Counted from the stretch's first letter, positions 12,758-25,309 are shown. The stretch is DNA of 64,000 nt from Epinephelus fuscoguttatus (GCF_011397635.1 NC_064760.1:27564856-27628855); one strand, 5' to 3'. Translations and numbers: made by a program. The notes: generated from the letters alone by a model not told the origin.

Positions 12758-13344
12758 GATCACTTGTCCTCATCCACTGGTTGGTAGAGGTCAGCGATCT
12801 TCTGCAATATGATGTTCTGAATTTTTTTCTACCTGCGTTTATGTATTTTGAAATTTTTTAATACCAATGAAACAGATCCTCCTCATCCTCCTCATTGAGA
12901 CTGTTTGGTTTATGGACTTGTGTATTTAGCCAGAGTATTTAGTTGAAAACCATTTCTGTGCGCTCGTTTATGTAGTCTGAGTGAAAAGTTAAGCCTTCAT
13001 CAAACCTTTACGTTGTTTGATCTCGACACTTTGACTTGCTCCATCAGATCTGTTTTTCTACTACGTTGGGAAAGCCAAATCAAATGCTGCTTGTGTCTGA
13101 GAAATACACAACACACACAAGTCATTAATTAATTCAAACTGTCCTTTTTATCTGAGGTATGATTCAGTGTTTGGAAGCATGTATAAAACATTAGGAAAGA
13201 TGTGGATGTTGAGTGTCTCATGTTGTCTAGTGTCTATTTATTGTTATAATCTTCAGCTTTTTTTTCTCCCTGTGTATTGAGTTTGCTGATTCATAACTGC
13301 TGCAGGCAGTGTCTGTATATTTTGCTCCATCAAGTGACACTTAA

Positions 13345-13350
13345 AATAAA
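13345..13350 (+). terminator. zdhhc15: Polyadenylation signal of zdhhc15
   Basis: Canonical AATAAA followed within about 25 bases by a GT/T-rich stretch (tgtgctttta). It is the first strong signal after the stop codon in a suitable context. An alternative AATAAA is at 13618-13623. Confidence 0.55.
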
Positions 13351-13586
13351 CTATTGAAGCAATGTGCTTTTATCAAATAGTAGGATATTTATAACATGAG
13401 AAGATGACAAATTATATCCAGTTTGCAGACAGGAGTTCAATATTGCTAGAGCACATACAGTATGGTCCCGTTTGAACTGTCTTTGGAGTATGTGATTGTG
13501 GCGCTTCCCTTTCTAAACACCTCGAAACCACCAAAAGTACTGATGCCGTTTCATTTGCTGTTCTGTCTTTTAACAAATATAAATTC

Positions 13587-13592
13587 TTTATT
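13587..13592 (-). terminator. uprt: Candidate polyadenylation signal of uprt
   Basis: TTTATT on the + strand is AATAAA on the uprt strand, about 270 bases past the uprt stop codon. It lies between the two candidate zdhhc15 signals, so the 3' ends of the two convergent genes probably abut or overlap. Confidence 0.45.
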
Positions 13593-13863
13593 TTCCATCA
13601 GTTGTTGTAACATGCAAAATAAAATGACCCAAGTTGAACTCTGCAAATGTTTCAGTGTTGCTTTCTTTCATAAGCATGAGTATGCACAGCAAAAAAAAAC
13701 CCCAATAATAAATACAGTCAGTTGATTAGATTAATAGTTTTGTATCAGTTTAGGAACTTTGGAGTATTTGGCACAACAAGGAGAACATGAGATACATTTA
13801 AATAAACAAGACAAAATATACTCAGAACAAATTGCAGGTCATGTTCCTCAGGTTGTCCTCGGT

Positions 13864-16800
13864 TTAGTCAGTGCCAAAGTACCTCTGTCCAAAATGTGTC
13901 GGAGCCACTGGGTGAACCTCCGTGGTCAAGATGGTGATATCAGGGAACTCCTGGATTATAGATTTGGCTCCTAGGAGGAAAGTAAAAACATTTTAGATGA
14001 CAGGTTTGAAGATATCCTAAGATCTGCACCAACACTGCTGCTGTCAGGAATGAAAATAATGGTTGAAAGTGATACAAAAGCAACCTGAGAAACTAACAGC
14101 CAAAATCACATTTAGTTTCTATGAATAGGCTGCCATGCCATTTGTCCACAAAGGATGAATCCTGACTTTGCTAATCCATTGAATTTTAATTTAAGGCTGC
14201 ATTGCACTGCCAAATGTTTTCAACTTGCCAAACACAGAGGCTGTTTTTCTTATTTTATTTATTTAACTTTATTTAACCAGATAAGTCAATTGAGAACCAA
14301 TTCTCATTTACAATGACGATCTGGAAAAGAGGTAGCAACAGGCAAGTCAAAATAAGACATTAAAACAGTGCAATACAACAACATTAGACAAAGACATCAA
14401 AATATATACAGTATATACAAAAACAGAGATCTCTGTACTGTGCTCCTGAGAAGCAAATTCAAAACCTGGTGCAGTGATCAGAAACTATGGCTTGTAATGA
14501 GGTTTTAAAGGACGGTAATGGAATGAAAGTGTTGAGTTTTCGTAACTAAAGAAACTTGTTCCAGTCACTTGGAGCGGTTAACTGGAATGAATGATGGCTT
14601 AATAGTGTGCAGACTTTATGAACAACCATACTAATGAATTCCCCTTACACACTAACTGATTGAGGCAGCGGTAGACCAGCAACTCTTGTGTTCTGCGAGG
14701 TAGCCTGGTGACTTTGAGATGAAGCTTCAGTTCCTCTTTGGAAAGGGCTGTCTGACCGCAAGGTAAAGTGGTGAAAATATTCTAAATATAGTATACACTT
14801 AAACTGATATTGAATTTTCAAGTGGCTAAAAACTAACCAATTGACCCTTTGGTAAGTCCCGCCGCCAGACGCAGACTGGCCAATCATAACGTAACAGCAA
14901 CACAGCTGTGCTCCATTGACTCTAATGCAGTCGTTTCAGATTTCCTTCATTTTCAGGCTGGTTTTGTGGATTTGGAGCTAAATGTTGTGCCTGGGGCACA
15001 CTGTGTATTAATGATACTGTTACCTGGAGAGGTTGGAAAAAGATATGTGTCTTCCCTGTTCCAAAACCAAAATCAAACCCTGAAAAGTGTAGGGTTAGCT
15101 AGCTAGCTACTGAAGATATAGCCTACTGAATGTATACACATGCTGCTTTTGCTTTTTAATGATTATAACACTGAATTGTACAGGAACCAGTGAAGGGAAG
15201 CAGGGAACTTTGCTGATATTCAACCAGGGGCCTGTATCACGAAGCGAGATCAATCTTTCCTGGGTTACCCAGACCTATCCTGGGTCGACTAACCCTAACA
15301 ATGGCAATCAGGATAATCGGTATCATGATGCTGGATATCAACTCGGTAACTCAACCCAGGGTTGCTTTATCAAGAGCCGTGAACGCGCACGCAGCGGACC
15401 AATCACAATCATGAGAGAAGCGCAGCGTCACTGAGCGTCCTCACAGAGCGCTGTATGTGAGGAAAAAAAGTATTTCTCGTGAGGATCAGAGATTAATTCT
15501 ACTAAAATATGAGGAGGAGAAAAGCAACATTACAGAAAAGGCCAACACCGTGGCAGCTGCAGGAGGAGGAAACATGCGTGGCAACGCATAATGGGATGAA
15601 TAATGTTTAGTTTTAGTTTAGATTAGTTTATTTGCACACAATGTTAAAAACAGACAGTATAACATTTACAAGATTAAAAAAAGAAAAGTGCCGGAGAGGT
15701 TAGAAGCCACTAAAAGCTTATCAAAGAAATTCCCCTGTCAAAACATCAATGAAATCACATAATAGAGAAGAAAAGAAACGGGTCAGGAAAGAAGAAATAG
15801 AGGAGGAGAGAGGGAAAAATCAAGACAACACAAGGTAGCAAATAAAATGATGTGTAGGTTAAATTACTCATCACTGGTTCAAGTAGCTACAGTACCTGTA
15901 CCTGTACAGGTACTGTACAGGTACAGTACACTGATCACACCCTTGAATCCCATGAAATCAATGCTGCGCAGATGAATTGCGTGTATTACAATCATCGTCT
16001 AACATCATTGTGTCTGATAAATTGGTCTTCTTTGTCATAATGTTATATATGCTACAATAAAGCTTAAAGCTGACGCCACAATTAAATCATATCAACACCA
16101 AATTGATAGTCTGAATAAAATCATCCTGATATTGAGCTGTGTTAGAAATTAACAGCTGCGCAAAAATATACCTAGTCTCCCTCTTTAAAAAACAAGAAGG
16201 AAAATCCTCAAACACCATGAAGTGTAGACATGATAGGCTACTTTCCACATTTCCAGCAGCAAAGCTGTCAATTAGGCCCATTATCTTTAACAGGGATCAT
16301 TTCCTCCAACAAAACAAAATGTTGGCACTAATTAATGGTGCTATTAAGTGTCCGCAAATGATCAGTTTCTTTCTTATGAAGGGGTGGGATGAAAGTTCGA
16401 CTTCTTTCCACTCCTTTTTGAACAATCTTTTCATTGTCTGTTGTTGCTGCTTTCTTTTCTTTTTTAATGTTCAAAAAAACTTTCAAATCAAAATCAATCA
16501 AATGAATTAAACTTCCCGTCATGACTGGGCTGCATTTCTGTCAGCGGAGTCATTTTTTTCCGAACAGCTGATTGGCCAGTGGGTGGTGCTTTTTAAAGGA
16601 TCAGATTCAACCCTGAACTTACCCTGCTCTGGAGCAGGATAGCCATTCAGAGTAAGTTACCATGGTGATCTACCCCAATAAGAACTGAACCGGCTTCGTG
16701 AGACCGAAAACCCAGGGTTAAGCCTGAAGTTACCTCGCTAAGACATTAATCCTGCTTCGTGATACAGGCCCCAGCTCTGTCATCTCACTGTGCACTGATG

Positions 16801-17161
16801 ACAATGTTTGACGTCTCCTGGAGATCCCTGCCTGTCTGGCGGCGGAGGTTCAGGTGCTGGCAGTGGCACAGGGGTGAAGCCAAACACTGTTCATCTGCAC
16901 ACACCGCGATGCCACACAGCTGGTTCAATATCAGCAAAGTTTCCCTTTATTTCCATTGTGTTCTGTGGCAGTTCACTTTTACACTGTGATCTGTAGCCTA
17001 TAGTTCAGCTTTAGCTTCTAACTATCTTTGTCTTTTTAACCTGTGTAACCTGCAGTTAGTTAGATACAGCGTGGGCTCCATGCTTACTGCGACAGCTTAT
17101 CGGACTATCGCAAAGGGGTGGGGCTTAGCAAAAGGTAATTTGAGTCAGTGTTCCCTCAGCA

Positions 17162-17215
<54 letters not shown>

Positions 17216-20200
17216 TAATTAACATGTCTCTCCTAAATATAAACTGAATACAAGGGTTACTTATTTTAAGTCTTTAAGCAGATTTAAAATTACAGAAAGC
17301 CAAGACTGATAAGCAGTGTGTGTGTAAACATAATGGACTAAACATCTATTCATATTTATTTAGGTAAAACTGAAATTAATCATCATGGACGGTGCGCTAA
17401 TTACTGGCACGTTAACACCCTAACATTATCCTCTCAACATGTTGCCACTTGTTGGAGTGGTGAAAATGTGTTAACATGCCCTTCAGGTTTCAATATTTCT
17501 TGTGTTAAAGTGGAAATTTTGGCTCAATGATGGCACTAGAAGAAAGGTCAAGGGGTTTAAAAAAAGACCCATTAGAAATCCGTCTCTGGTAATCCATGAA
17601 TATCCACTTTAAATGTCATGGCAATCTGGCGGGTAGTAGTTGATGGAGAGAAAGCTACTGTTACAAGACCTCAAACTACCCCATAATTTCCAATATTTTG
17701 TTTAAATCTTTTAATTTTTCCAGGACAACCCTATTCCTGGAACCGTTTAAAAATAATCTGCTGCTTTCTTCACTCATTTAAAACCATAATGGGCTGAACT
17801 GCCGAGGAGGATCAGCAGTGCCTCTGAGCAGCAGTGTGGTCAGTATATTGTATGAAGACAATGATACAGCAGGAACTAGAGTGGAGAGGAGATTGGAGAC
17901 CAAGTGTGTGATCTGGTGGGTAAACAAAAGTAAATTGGTGATGAGCTGTGGTTGCAGTGAACTGGCTGTGGTGGTATACCATGAGGCGTGGAGAAGAGGC
18001 TGAGGAGGATAATATGTCTGGGCTGGACTCCGTGCTCTATCAGCACCCTCACCGCCTCAATCACAGTGTTCCCGGTACCTGCAGACACACAGCATTTTGA
18101 AGTGGTTTGAAATGTCGTTCAAGTGTTTACAATGTCACTTTATTTACAGAAACAAAGTGTGAATTTAAAACCTGCTCACTCACTTTCACAATGTACCAGG
18201 TTAATAATGTAGAATACATTATTTAAAAAAAAAATACATAAAATGGTTATAATAAGTAGGGATGTTTCTGGCAACTAATTTCCCTGTTGACTAAACAAAA
18301 ATTATAATTAAGACTAGTCGACCAGTCTAAAAATGGAAAACACTCAGAAAACAAAAAACACAAAAATTAGCACAATGTATTGTTAAGTATTTGAAACATT
18401 GTCCCCAAAAAGTACTGTGTGCATTAAGAGCCCTTTGAAGCCTTTAATCACAATCTTCAACAACCATGTCGGATTTCAAATGCCACTGAAGTACGAGACT
18501 CTTTGCACCGTAATATGACGGCAACTCAGTCAAAAGTTAACCACTAAAATAACATCTAAAATAAATACATTGCCTCTGAAATGTGGGGCACATTGAACCT
18601 TGCAGATTATCTGACAGAAATGATAGCAATTCACTTTAAAGTTAATAAAACATCGAAATTATAATTAAATTTCAGCTGAAATGAGAGGCATTTAGCGCTG
18701 TGCAGTATGAATGTAAGAGTTAACAAATAAAATAACATCTAAAAAAAGATAAAATGCTGCTGAATTGCGAAGCGCTGTGCGCCATACAATTTGCATGTAA
18801 AATAAAACAAATAAAACAATATCTAAAATAAATAAATTTCTGTTGAATTGTTTTAGTTTTCTAGATCAAAGTACTGCCAAACCGCACTGGTTTGGCGAGA
18901 GGACATCTCTCTTATTTCTCACTGTGCTGTTTCAAAACTCCATTCTACTCGAGCATTACTGCAGGGAGGGGGACTGCTGTCTGACGGCTCTGTAGCCCCC
19001 ACTAGTGGCAGTGCTAAAATTAGATAGTGGCGTTAACGTCACTAGTAAGTGGAAACACACAAGGAAGATAAAGTTAATGTTTCAGAGGTTACGCCACAGT
19101 AGGCTAACATTAGCCATTAACTGGATGCTGTGTTGTCATATATAACCTTATATGTTATATTAGAAGCAAACTAAACATAACGTTACCTGTCCTGGGGAGA
19201 TGTTACGCGAGCGGTTACGTCACTAGGGAAGACAGACAGGGCGCTTGACCAATCATTGCATTCGGTGCGAATGCCCCATCCCTAATGATGAGGGGTGTCA
19301 CGATTCTGCAAATCTACGATTCAATTTGACTTTGATTTGAAGGTCACGATTCAATAAAATTTTAAACATTTTTCTTTTCAGCAGTTACGGCTCTGCCACT
19401 GTTACACTATCAAGTTTTGATTCATAGAGATCAACAGATCAGTGGTTTTATGCCCTAACAGCTGTCATTTACATTTTCAAATTCTTCTTTAAAACATAGA
19501 CTACATGGTATTAAGTGCCATATACATGTTTTGGAATGTACAATGCTAAAATCACATTGTCAGGTTAAAACAATTTAATTAAAATGTAATATTAATAAAT
19601 TATTTCCCCAGTAAATTGGGAAGATCGGAACTTTGCTTCACTTTCACTTGACTGGCATAGCCTAGAACTGTAGTTCTGTCAACGACAAGTTCATTGTTTA
19701 TATATGGTACGGTGAAGGCACAATGTTGCCACATCACTAACTTCAATGAAGAAGGAGGATTATCCAATTCTGTTGTTTCTCCATCATCTCCAACTCCAAC
19801 AGTGGCTATAGTGTCTGGGCAAGTGCAGCTGCAGGATACCAGTGAGCTATGCTGTGTCGTGTCTGAAGTAGTAGGCCATGGTTGAGAGAAAAAAAAAAAC
19901 TACTGGGATAGTTGCAGATCTCAAGTTTGATTTTTGAAGACTGAAACTGAAAGTGCATTTTGATAGATTTTTGATTTAGAATCAAAATCGTGACACCCCT
20001 CACTTGATCTGCACATGCTGATGTCTTATGTTAGCATCTGAAACACGTACTGAGCTGTGTGCTGATCGATGTGCTCATGAGTCTGGGCTTTTGGCAGGCT
20101 TTTATTTCTGACCCTCTTAGCATGCATCAGTGTAACCATATGTTCCGTCACTCTGACATAATAAAACATACCTTCAACCTGGCTTTGTCCCCATCATATT

Positions 20201-23200
20201 TTTTTGAAAAACGGAGAATTGACAAATGCTGCTTTGTGACATTGGGAAACCGGGGCTATTAAGATACTATTTTTGTTGGCCCTCATTATGCTATTCAGCA
20301 GCTCGGTGGCTATCTCCCAGGCAGTGTATAATTTCCCCCATGAGAGCTATAATTATCAGAACAGTGTGAATGGGCCGGTATGATGTGGAAATGCAGACTT
20401 GGCGTTGAAGGTCAGCTCAAGGGAGATTTCTCAAAATGAATAAATACATGAAACCGTTTTTACATTTGCACAGAAATGGGACATCTCTTGACATTTACGT
20501 GCTAAAGAGGGTGGTAAACTGGAGTCATCAGAAAGATAAACTGTGCTCAGCCCTGTGTTACTCACTAAGGATGGGATACATGAGCAGCACTTTTCTCCTG
20601 TACACATCTGGAGGGAACTTGGCGTAGTAGACCTTGGCTTTCTGTGTCTCCTCATCACTCTGGATGAGGATCTTGCCAATGCGGATGGAGCGGCAGCAGT
20701 CCCGGAGTCCCTGCTCCATAGCCTCACCTGTTGGGAGACACACAGAACACAACTGGGATTGAAATATTGTCTATTTAAATATGGAGCATACATTAATAGT
20801 CTTGTGCCAGCATGTGACTTTATGTGACTATGATCATTGGAATGACAATGAGAATAAACTGAGAGGCCTTCTTTGTATGCACCATATATAAATGCACAGT
20901 AGTGTTAATTTAGTTCCCTACTGGTTTATGACACGCTGAACATTGTGATAAAATCAAGCAGCAACCTCCAAGGCTGAAAAAATGAAGCCAACATGGCAGT
21001 GCCAAAAACTGCAGTTCCTGAAATGGCCACTTGAGGCTGGCTTCAGAAGCGAGCCCCATTGACCCCCATGTTAAAATGCAAAACTTAAAGGCGCAGTATT
21101 TAAGAATGTGGCCAAAATGGTTACTGCACTCAAATTCAAAATACTGCCACGAGTCGTGTCTGCCCCCCCTCCCCTACAGATTCGAGGTTGCTGGACAGCG
21201 GCACGCTGGAGACTGATTTGTTTGCCCACGGGGAGCTGCCGTGGCAGGGCCGCATTGCCATGTCCTTGATCTTCTTTTTTCCAGTGGACCGTTCGAGCAA
21301 GTCTGGCTTCTCTACTGCTAACGCTGCTGCCGGGATACAGCTGAGGTGGAGCCGGCTGCTAATGCTATGTACCGGGACACTGCTAATGCTGCTTGCCATG
21401 CTGCTAACGCTGCTGCCAGGATACAGCTGAGGAAGAGCCGGCTGCTAATGCTATGTACCGGGACACTGCTAACGCTGCTGCCGGGATACAGCTGAGGAGG
21501 AGCCGGCTGCTAATGCTATGTACCGGGACACTGCTAACGCTGCTTGCCGTGCTGCTGTAGCTCAGTCGTAACTGTAACTGATGCTGAGACTCTACTGACT
21601 GCGTGACTGGTAGACGGCGGTGGGTGGCGCAACAGGCCAAAAAACAAATTCAAAACATAAACATGATTTGCAGACTGTAAAAATGTTTTTTAAATGCGAA
21701 TATTCTGGCTGTACTATTGTTGTCGGTGAGATCAGTGTGTTATATGAACATTATTCCTTAGTCTCTGTGACATATTAGGATGATTTTATGACTATTTGCT
21801 TTATTTTTCTTACATATAGCTCCTTTAACAGCATAAATAAACATGTTAACTGCCTTCAAAAAAATGGATTTGGTCTATTATTTATATTATTTATATATTT
21901 CACCCATTTTATTAAGGTTTAAATTATGCATATTTAGGAGCGGGGCTTATTTGTGTAACAGGCTGTATAATGTTTAAACTATTGTGTTAAAATCTGTTTT
22001 TTACATGATAAGGCACTGTAGATTTCACTCCCTTCTCAGTAAATGTGATTGACAGGAAGGCAGAATGAACAACATTGTGAAACTCAATAAGTCCTTAAAT
22101 TCTCTATGTCTGAACACAAAGTGAATCATCTGTGGTAAGGTAAGATGAAAAAAGCGCACCAAGCAGAGAGAAGCATTAAAAGGTACAGTAGTCTGGATGT
22201 GCAGATCTGAAGAAAAATGCTGCTTTTCTGGGATGCTACTGTGCCACTGAAAAATAGTACAGCATTGTAGGCTGTCACACTGAGAAGCATCAACCAGCGA
22301 GGACGTGTGCCAAGATGTGCAGGTGCTTTGACTTGTGTCATACACTGTGGATGCCTTTAAGATGTCGTATTTGAGCTACACTATGTTTCCAGCGGGCTTA
22401 CATTTTACTTTTTCTGCCTAAGCACTACTGTCATAAAAGGATAATATAGGTTTTCCAATAACTGCATTAGGTTTTGCATTTGACAGCGATAAGAGCCTCA
22501 TTAAATCTGACGGTGAAAGGGAGTGAGAGTCGCTGACTGTGATGCCTTCAAAGAACATTTTCTGCAAAGTACAGAATTGCCCTAGTATCACTATTCTATT
22601 GTATTATTTAGTATTAAAATGATCGATCAATTTCACAGAGAGAAAAGAACTGACTGCTGATGAAGAGCAAATGAACCAGAGCACACAATAGCCGGACCTG
22701 ATGAATGTGTGCTGAACAGAATGTACAGCACGACTGCACAGTCGGCACAAATCACATATGCATGGAAGACATGATACATGCCCTTACAAAGGAGAAACTC
22801 TAATTTGGTGGGTACGCTATGGCAGGTTTAACTTACCACTCCTCATTATGCTGACTCCACAGTTGCCTCTTTCAAACTTGACACCTTCATACTTGTACCC
22901 TGAGGGGAAATATGATGTAGGAATATTCACAAATGTAGCGGCTCAGTCATACATGCTGGTGGTAAAACACTGCGAGGGAGCACTGCACTTATTTGCAATT
23001 ACATTATTATAATTGGTCAGCCCCATTCAACTGGGCACAGAGGGGTTTTACATGTCAGAGCTAAGATTCTTTAAATGTTGATTTTGTTAGAAGAGATAGA
23101 GATCCTCACCTGTTGGCGTGGTCACAGTGCACTCTGAGTAGGGGAGCTGATTCAAACCCTCTTCAACAACTAGTCTGATCTGTGGTTGGAGAAAGAAAAA

Positions 23201-25309
23201 GCTTAAAGCTTCTAGCTTTTATACATACACATATAGTATGTAGTGTCAAGTCATGACCTTACCAGCCGATCAGCACAAAACACAAAGTCTCCTCTGCTGG
23301 TAGTCCTGAAAATATGAATATAGACATTTGGTTAGAAGGTTCAGAATGTACTTCTCACTATGGATGCACCAAACCCACTTAATGTTTCCTGTTATGATAT
23401 ATACATTTATGGTATTTGTACATCAGCACTGGTCCTATTTCAGAAATCTCTTACCCTTAAGGTAAGGTAAAATGAGGCTGTAATAACACAAAACACATTA
23501 AAAGGTACACTTGGCAGTGAAAGTGAAAGTAAAAGCCAACCCCAGATTCACTCTTGCTTGGCGTTTTGCCTCGTTATATTGTGTTTTTTGGGGGGCTGTG
23601 TCTCTTGGGTGCCTGATGCTTATGGGTTGGCACCTAGCTGCTTCCTTTTTATAAAATCCCTATTCCCCACCTCACCTGAGCGCTGTGGGGATACACGCCC
23701 ATAAACGTTCTGAAAACATAAACTACGAAGACAAGAGAAAATGTGGACAGAGGGCAGAGTTTCTGTAGATATACACAACAATACAGGCTGGAAAATATTT
23801 TCACTCCAGGCTGTTTTGTAGGCCTATATCCTTTATCATGTTGTTCCAGATCTTCACTGAAGCTATATCATGTTTAAACTGAGTGAAATATTCCAACTGC
23901 ATCATTCCATCAAATTGAAATCATCATGAAATTTCCCTCAAAATTCACCCTGATATAAGTGGTATCGTCATAATCTTTAAAATGTCCACTGGAAACTGAA
24001 ATAAAGTTTTGTGGGTTCGATGGCTGTTGGGCTGTACAGCATGACTGTGCATTGAGCATCTTTCTGGGAAGACAATTGGGTTGAGGAGGTTAAATTGGAT
24101 GAGTCACATACTCTGATTGATCAATACCAGTGTTTTATCAGGTCAGCATCAGTGCTGATACATATCAGACAGATACACTAGACTAAGGCGGTGTCTGTTT
24201 TCCCATGCCTTCCTGACATTTCACAGGGGTATGTGGTATATGACGATGTTTTTGTATTACAAAACGACAGAAGTCGCTGTAGCATGGATGTCGTTGTCAT
24301 GCCTACAATGCTAGGTTTCTATATGCAATTAGCCTACTTAGACGAGTCTTGCTGGATGTAAATACTTATGATCCATAGAATAACGAATAGATAGGAAACA
24401 AGCTCCATTTTTGCAGTGGGACATGATGACCTTTGTTGTTGCGGTAAATACAAATAGTGGGCTGAACATAGATGATATTTTGAATAAAATCATGTAGCTC
24501 ATGAACTGTTTTGTGATTGGAAGAAATTATCTCAAGTTAAAGTTATGTGACACTACTCTCAAACAGGTGAAGAAGCATTTCTCTTTTTTTACTAGTCCTG
24601 TAACGTTATCCCTGGCACTCACAGTCGCCAGCTCAGCTGCCTGTTCCACCTGTGGAGACTGACCTCTGGTGGCGTGTGCTGTACACTACACTGCCTCAAA
24701 ACAGCATCCCATACATTTCATACATTGCAAATCATATCTTCAGGATTTCTAAATACACCGATAATACCTTGATACTGCCTGAGCTTAAGATACACCAGCC
24801 AACAGACATATATTATTCAAAATGAGGCTGAGAAGACTTGGCAATAGACTGTATTTTTGATATGGTTATATAAGACCAGACTGTATAGGTGTCTTGTTGT
24901 GACACAGCTTGAATGTTGCCTTTTCATGTAATAAAAGGCTGCTTAACATTAAGTGCAATAATCCAGTTAACAACAGTTAGAGGTACTGACTCATACACAT
25001 TACAATACTTTAATCTGTACCACAACCACAAGCTTTATCGTAGTCTGTATGGGGAGATAGGAAAGTAGTATGGACTCACTTGTCTCTGATTATGGTTTGT
25101 AATTCACGGATCTGGTCATTCAGAGGGAGCAGTTTAAGCTGAGGTCCCAGGTTATCTTGGCTGTCACTCAGTATGGAGGCATCAGTTGTCTCAGAGTTGG
25201 GCAGCACTGCAGGCACATTGCTGCTGTTGTTGTTTGCAAATCGCACTTGCTTCATTGGGTGCTCCTGGCCGCTGCTCACATTGTTCAGCTGCTGATTGTG
25301 GCATGGCAT
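13864..25309 (-). CDS. uprt: Uracil phosphoribosyltransferase homolog UPRT (7 coding exons)
   Basis: Exons in transcript order: 25309-25080, 23305-23263, 23179-23110, 22899-22837, 20727-20566, 18078-17980, 13970-13864. All junctions are GT/AG on the minus strand and phases agree, giving 257 residues. The start is the first in-frame ATG after an in-frame stop; the first residues MPCHNQQ match an internal Met of the human protein (309 aa), so the N terminus is shorter. The fold is a type I phosphoribosyltransferase, the family that makes UMP from uracil and PRPP. Visible landmarks are LKLLPLNDQIRELQTIIRDK (about 57-77), IMRSGEAMEQGLRDCCRS, ILIQSDEET, YPILSTGNT (186-194, position of the PRPP loop) and the C terminus HFGQRYFGTD. 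The loop lacks the acidic residue of active microbial enzymes, and the human homolog has been reported to lack detectable activity, so catalysis is doubtful. Introns contain many transposons. Confidence 0.96.
14246..14470. repeat. Interspersed repeat, likely LINE 3'-end type
   Basis: The stretch with tttatttaaccagataagtc, ttgagaaccaattctcattt and acaatgacgatctgg is a motif string I recognise as widespread in fish genomes. It is probably a truncated non-LTR retrotransposon tail lying in uprt intron 6. Family and exact edges are uncertain. Confidence 0.4.
15228..16771. mobile_element. PIF/Harbinger-type non-autonomous transposon
   Basis: Terminal inverted repeats gggcctgtatcacgaagc (left) and gcttcgtgatacaggccc (right) are perfect over 18 bases and are flanked by a 3-bp direct duplication CAG (15225-15227 and 16772-16774). 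Subterminal sequences also mirror each other in part (cccagggttg near 15355, cccagggttaag near 16712). The 1.5-kb interior has no transposase ORF, so it is a deletion derivative or MITE. It includes a palindromic gtacctgtac cluster at 15891-15928 and LINE-like debris. It sits in uprt intron 6, in the last 4 kb before the final exon. Confidence 0.85.
15891..15928. repeat. Palindrome cluster (GTACCTGTAC)
   Basis: Overlapping copies of gtacctgtac and its inverse form a 16-bp perfect palindrome, gtacctgtacaggtac (15898-15913), followed by a second inverted copy. It lies close to the middle of the Harbinger-type element, where foldback hairpins are common. Confidence 0.8.
17165..17213. repeat. (CA)n microsatellite
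   Basis: About 49 bases of uninterrupted CA dinucleotide, in uprt intron 6 just right of the Harbinger-type element. Confidence 0.95.
18257..19284. mobile_element. hAT-type non-autonomous transposon
   Basis: The ends are tagggatg (18257) and catcccta (19284), flanked by imperfect 8-bp duplications ataataag (18249-18256) and atgatgag (19285-19292), six of eight identical. That is the hAT target-site length. The interior repeats phrases such as aataacatctaaaataaata several times and has no transposase ORF. It is in uprt intron 5. Confidence 0.65.
19291..20000. mobile_element. Second TIR element, hAT-like
   Basis: The ends aggggtgtcacgatt and aatcgtgacacccct are exact inverted repeats over about 14-15 bases. 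The element abuts the hAT copy at 18257-19284, overlapping its duplicated flank, so one of them inserted next to or into the flank of the other. No clear 8-bp duplication remains and no transposase is present. Confidence 0.65.
21085..21828. mobile_element. TTAA-flanked MITE carrying a minisatellite
   Basis: It begins ttaaaggcgcagtatttaag and ends cttacatatagctcctttaa, imperfect inverted repeats each ending in TTAA (21085-21088 and 21825-21828). Removing it and one TTAA rejoins the surrounding repeat cleanly, which supports a piggyBac-type insertion. The GC-rich interior holds a tandem repeat (listed separately) and only ORFs made by that repeat. Confidence 0.7.
21328..21560. repeat. Minisatellite of roughly 65-90 bp units
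   Basis: Three successive units share gggatacagctgagg, then agccggctgctaatgc and tatgtaccgggacactgcta. Units differ by inclusion of a tgcttgccatgctgctaacgc insert. Both strands show long open frames only because the unit lacks stop codons. Confidence 0.8.

Larger units (their letters stand above)
10944..13370 (+). other. zdhhc15: 3' UTR of zdhhc15
   Basis: Sequence after the stop codon (TAA at 10941-10943) up to a polyadenylation signal AATAAA at 13345-13350. A second AATAAA lies at 13618-13623, giving a possible longer form. The stretch is AT-rich, contains an alternating TA tract (12728-12757), and has no conserved ORF. Its 3' end approaches the 3' end of uprt on the other strand. Confidence 0.6.
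20950..21990. repeat. Fish interspersed repeat split by a TTAA element
   Basis: The left part (gccaacatggcag, actgcagttcctgaaatggc, cttgaggctggcttcag, tgacccccatgtt) and the right part (cataaataaacatgttaact, ttattaaggtttaaattatg, aggagcggggctta) are the two halves of a repeat I recognise as common in fish. They are interrupted exactly at TTAA by the element 21085-21828. It lies in uprt intron 4. The outer edges are approximate. Confidence 0.5.

Noticed and set aside
21136-21640. Overlapping 78-87 codon frames on both strands
   Set aside because: They are produced by a stop-free GC-rich minisatellite inside a MITE.
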